NCBI RefSeq assembly: GCF_009192735.1
Contig: NZ_VTFU01000001.1
Span: forward strand, 496,001-560,000
Direction: 5' to 3'
Source: Arthrobacter gandavensis
GTDB lineage: Bacteria > Actinomycetota > Actinomycetes > Actinomycetales > Micrococcaceae
DNA length: 64,000 nt
Shown here piece after piece: positions 62,451 through 64,000 of this stretch. A program made the position numbers and the translations under genes. The notes under the pieces were generated by a model that was given only the letters and a program-made list of their open reading frames with translations, did no database searches and was not told where the DNA came from. Position 1 is the first letter of the stretch. Each line of letters begins with the position of its first letter.

Positions 62451-64000
62451 TTGAACACGCAGCATCCTCCCGCCACACCGGCGCTGACCCTTTACCGCAA
62501 CGGGTCCGTTTACAGCGCCGCCGATCCATTTGCCACGGCGATGCTGGTGGAGGGGGACACCGTGGCCTGGGTGGGATCCGAACACGCCGCGGAATCCCTG
62601 CAGGATGCGCGGATGACGGTGGTCGACCTCCAGGGCGCCCTCATCACGCCCGGGTTCGTGGATGCGCACGCCCACGTGACCGAGACCGGGGCAGCACTGT
62701 CCTCACTGGACCTCACCGGCGCCGCTTCGCTGGATGAGCTGCTCGACTTGGTGGCCAAGGCTGCCGCGGGCACGCAGGGACTGATCGCCGGTTACGGGTG
62801 GGACGAGTCGGCGTGGCCCGAACGCAGGGTTCCCACGGCTGCCGAACTCGACGCCGCGTCAGGCCACCGTCCGGTGTACCTCGCCCGAACCGACGTGCAC
62901 TGCGCCGTGGTGTCCGGAACCTTGGCCGCCGAGCTGAAGCTGGCGGAGCATGATGGCTGGGACAACGGCTTCGTGGTGCGGGCGGCCCATGCGCTTGCGC
63001 GCACGGCGTCACGGTCGATGGACCTGGCGCAGCGCTCCCGCTACCAGCAGGCTGCCCTGAAGCACGCTGCAAGCCGGGGCATCATTGCCGTGACCGAAAT
63101 GGCGGCGCCGCATCTGTCCACGGTCGCCGACCTGAGGCAGTTGATGGGCCTTGAAGGTTCCCTCGGTGAGGATCCGCTGCCGCAGATCCTGCCGTACTGG
63201 GGCCAGCTGGTGCAGTCGGAGTCGGAACTGGCCGAGGTCACCGCACCCTTTGAGGGGCGCCTGATCGGTTTGGCGGGTGACCTGAACATGGACGGTTCCC
63301 TTGGAGCCCGCACCGCTGCCCTGCGGTCGCCCTACGCGGACGCGCCGGAATCGCGCGGCACCCTGTACCTGTCAGCCGAGCAGGCCGGCCGCCACTTGGC
63401 GCTGGCTACCCGTGCCGGACTCCAGGGCGGATTCCACGTTATTGGCGACGCCGGGCTGGACACCGTCCTGGCCGGGCTGCGCGCCGCCGCCGATGAGGTG
63501 GGAGAGGAACGCATCCGCGCTTCGCATCACCGCATGGAACACCTGGAGCTGGCCGACGACGACGCCATCGCCGAACTGGTGCGTTTCGGCGCCGTCGCCA
63601 GCATGCAGCCGGGTTTCGACGCCGCATGGGGCGGCAGCGGCGGCCTGTACGAGCAGCGGCTGGGGGAGAGGAGCGCCTCCATGAACCGGTTCGCATCCCT
63701 GCTCTCGGCCGGAGTAATGGTCGCCGTGGGGTCAGACTCGCCGGTTATGCCGATGAGCCCCTGGGCGGCAATCCGCGCCGCGGTGTCGCATTCGAATCCC
63801 GCCGAACGCATTTCCGCCCGGGCGGCCTTTATCGGCCACACCCGCGCCGGATGGCGCGCGGCGGGGGCGGGGAACTTCATGCTCGGGCAGCTTGCGCCCG
63901 GGGCACCCGCGTCCTATGCCGTCTGGGAAGTCGAAGAGCTGATGGTGCAGACGCCTGAGGCCAAGGGGGCTGCATGGAGTACCGATCCCCGGGCCGGAAC
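62451..64000 (+). CDS. Amidohydrolase family 3 protein, truncated by window end
   Basis: Reads from TTG 62451 to the right edge without a stop (at least 516 residues). N-terminal PALTLYRNGSVYSAADP, LVEGDTVAWVGSE, then LITPGFVDAHAHVTETG with the HxH metal ligands. Later HRMEHLELADDDAI gives the His after strand 5, and VMVAVGSDSPVMPMSPWAA the catalytic Asp. This is the YtcJ-like metal-dependent hydrolase group of unknown substrate. AGGTGAG is 3 nt before the TTG; a later start at ATG 62540 is less likely because it would lose the first strands. It has a 75-bp gap from the helicase gene. Confidence 0.86.
   Translation, partial: MNTQHPPATPALTLYRNGSVYSAADPFATAMLVEGDTVAWVGSEHAAESLQDARMTVVDLQGALITPGFVDAHAHVTETGAALSSLDLTGAASLDELLDLVAKAAAGTQGLIAGYGWDESAWPERRVPTAAELDAASGHRPVYLARTDVHCAVVSGTLAAELKLAEHDGWDNGFVVRAAHALARTASRSMDLAQRSRYQQAALKHAASRGIIAVTEMAAPHLSTVADLRQLMGLEGSLGEDPLPQILPYWGQLVQSESELAEVTAPFEGRLIGLAGDLNMDGSLGARTAALRSPYADAPESRGTLYLSAEQAGRHLALATRAGLQGGFHVIGDAGLDTVLAGLRAAADEVGEERIRASHHRMEHLELADDDAIAELVRFGAVASMQPGFDAAWGGSGGLYEQRLGERSASMNRFASLLSAGVMVAVGSDSPVMPMSPWAAIRAAVSHSNPAERISARAAFIGHTRAGWRAAGAGNFMLGQLAPGAPASYAVWEVEELMVQTPEAKGAAWSTDPRAG

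Overview
The window reads as a chromosomal segment of a GC-rich actinobacterium, most likely Micrococcaceae (Arthrobacter sensu lato). The evidence is a complete Pup-proteasome locus (arc, dop, pup, prcB, prcA, pafA), a mycothiol ligase (mshC), a PafB-PafC fusion, type B L31, frequent GTG/TTG starts, and many TANNNT -10 boxes 6-8 nt before a start codon with no Shine-Dalgarno sequence (leaderless genes). I see no phage, insertion sequence, CRISPR array or rRNA. This is mostly core genome.

Layout. 1-4767: the end of a fabG, a second SDR, serB, a lone ABC ATPase, a TauE/SafE permease broken by an in-frame TGA, and a SpoU-type RNA methyltransferase. 4768-8019: a small secretion module (a protein with a SipW-dependent-type signal, an ER-type S26 signal peptidase, a second exported protein sharing a domain with the first) behind a hairpin-rich leader, then a lipoprotein. 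8194-14001: L31 type B, a lipoate ligase-like protein with reversed domain order, a cupin, aminopeptidase N and a YeiH-type permease. 14225-21251: a P-type cation ATPase overlapping tail-to-tail with a zinc-ribbon SDR, then divergent glgC/glgA. 21342-27895: an acyl-CoA dehydrogenase/oxidase and TetR regulator diverging from thiolase, FabG4-like reductase and MaoC hydratase, resembling the mycobacterial fadE5-fadA2-fabG4-htdX locus. 27922-34153: kynureninase, a NUDIX protein, and a ChvE/MmsA/MmsB sugar ABC transporter behind a LacI-type operator. 34194-40967: stress protein, APC permease, CNNM/CBS protein, tRNA-Leu(GAG), M20 peptidase, acyl-CoA dehydrogenase and two small genes.

41057-64000 is a conserved actinobacterial block: uppP, mshC, PAC2 protein, HAD phosphatase, M50 site-2 protease, tRNA m1A58 methyltransferase, then arc-dop-pup-prcB-prcA-pafA with start/stop overlaps or short gaps, two FKBP isomerases, the PafBC fusion, a small membrane protein, tatA-tatC, a HelY-type helicase and a truncated amidohydrolase. 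Dop deamidates Pup, PafA ligates it to targets, Arc unfolds them and PrcAB degrades them. PafBC activates DNA-damage genes in relatives.

Most worth a second look: the broken TauE gene; the SipW-type module and its leader; a TetR operator whose two arms are themselves divergent -10 boxes; the leaderless promoter pattern; and short tandem duplications, several of which span or follow stop codons.
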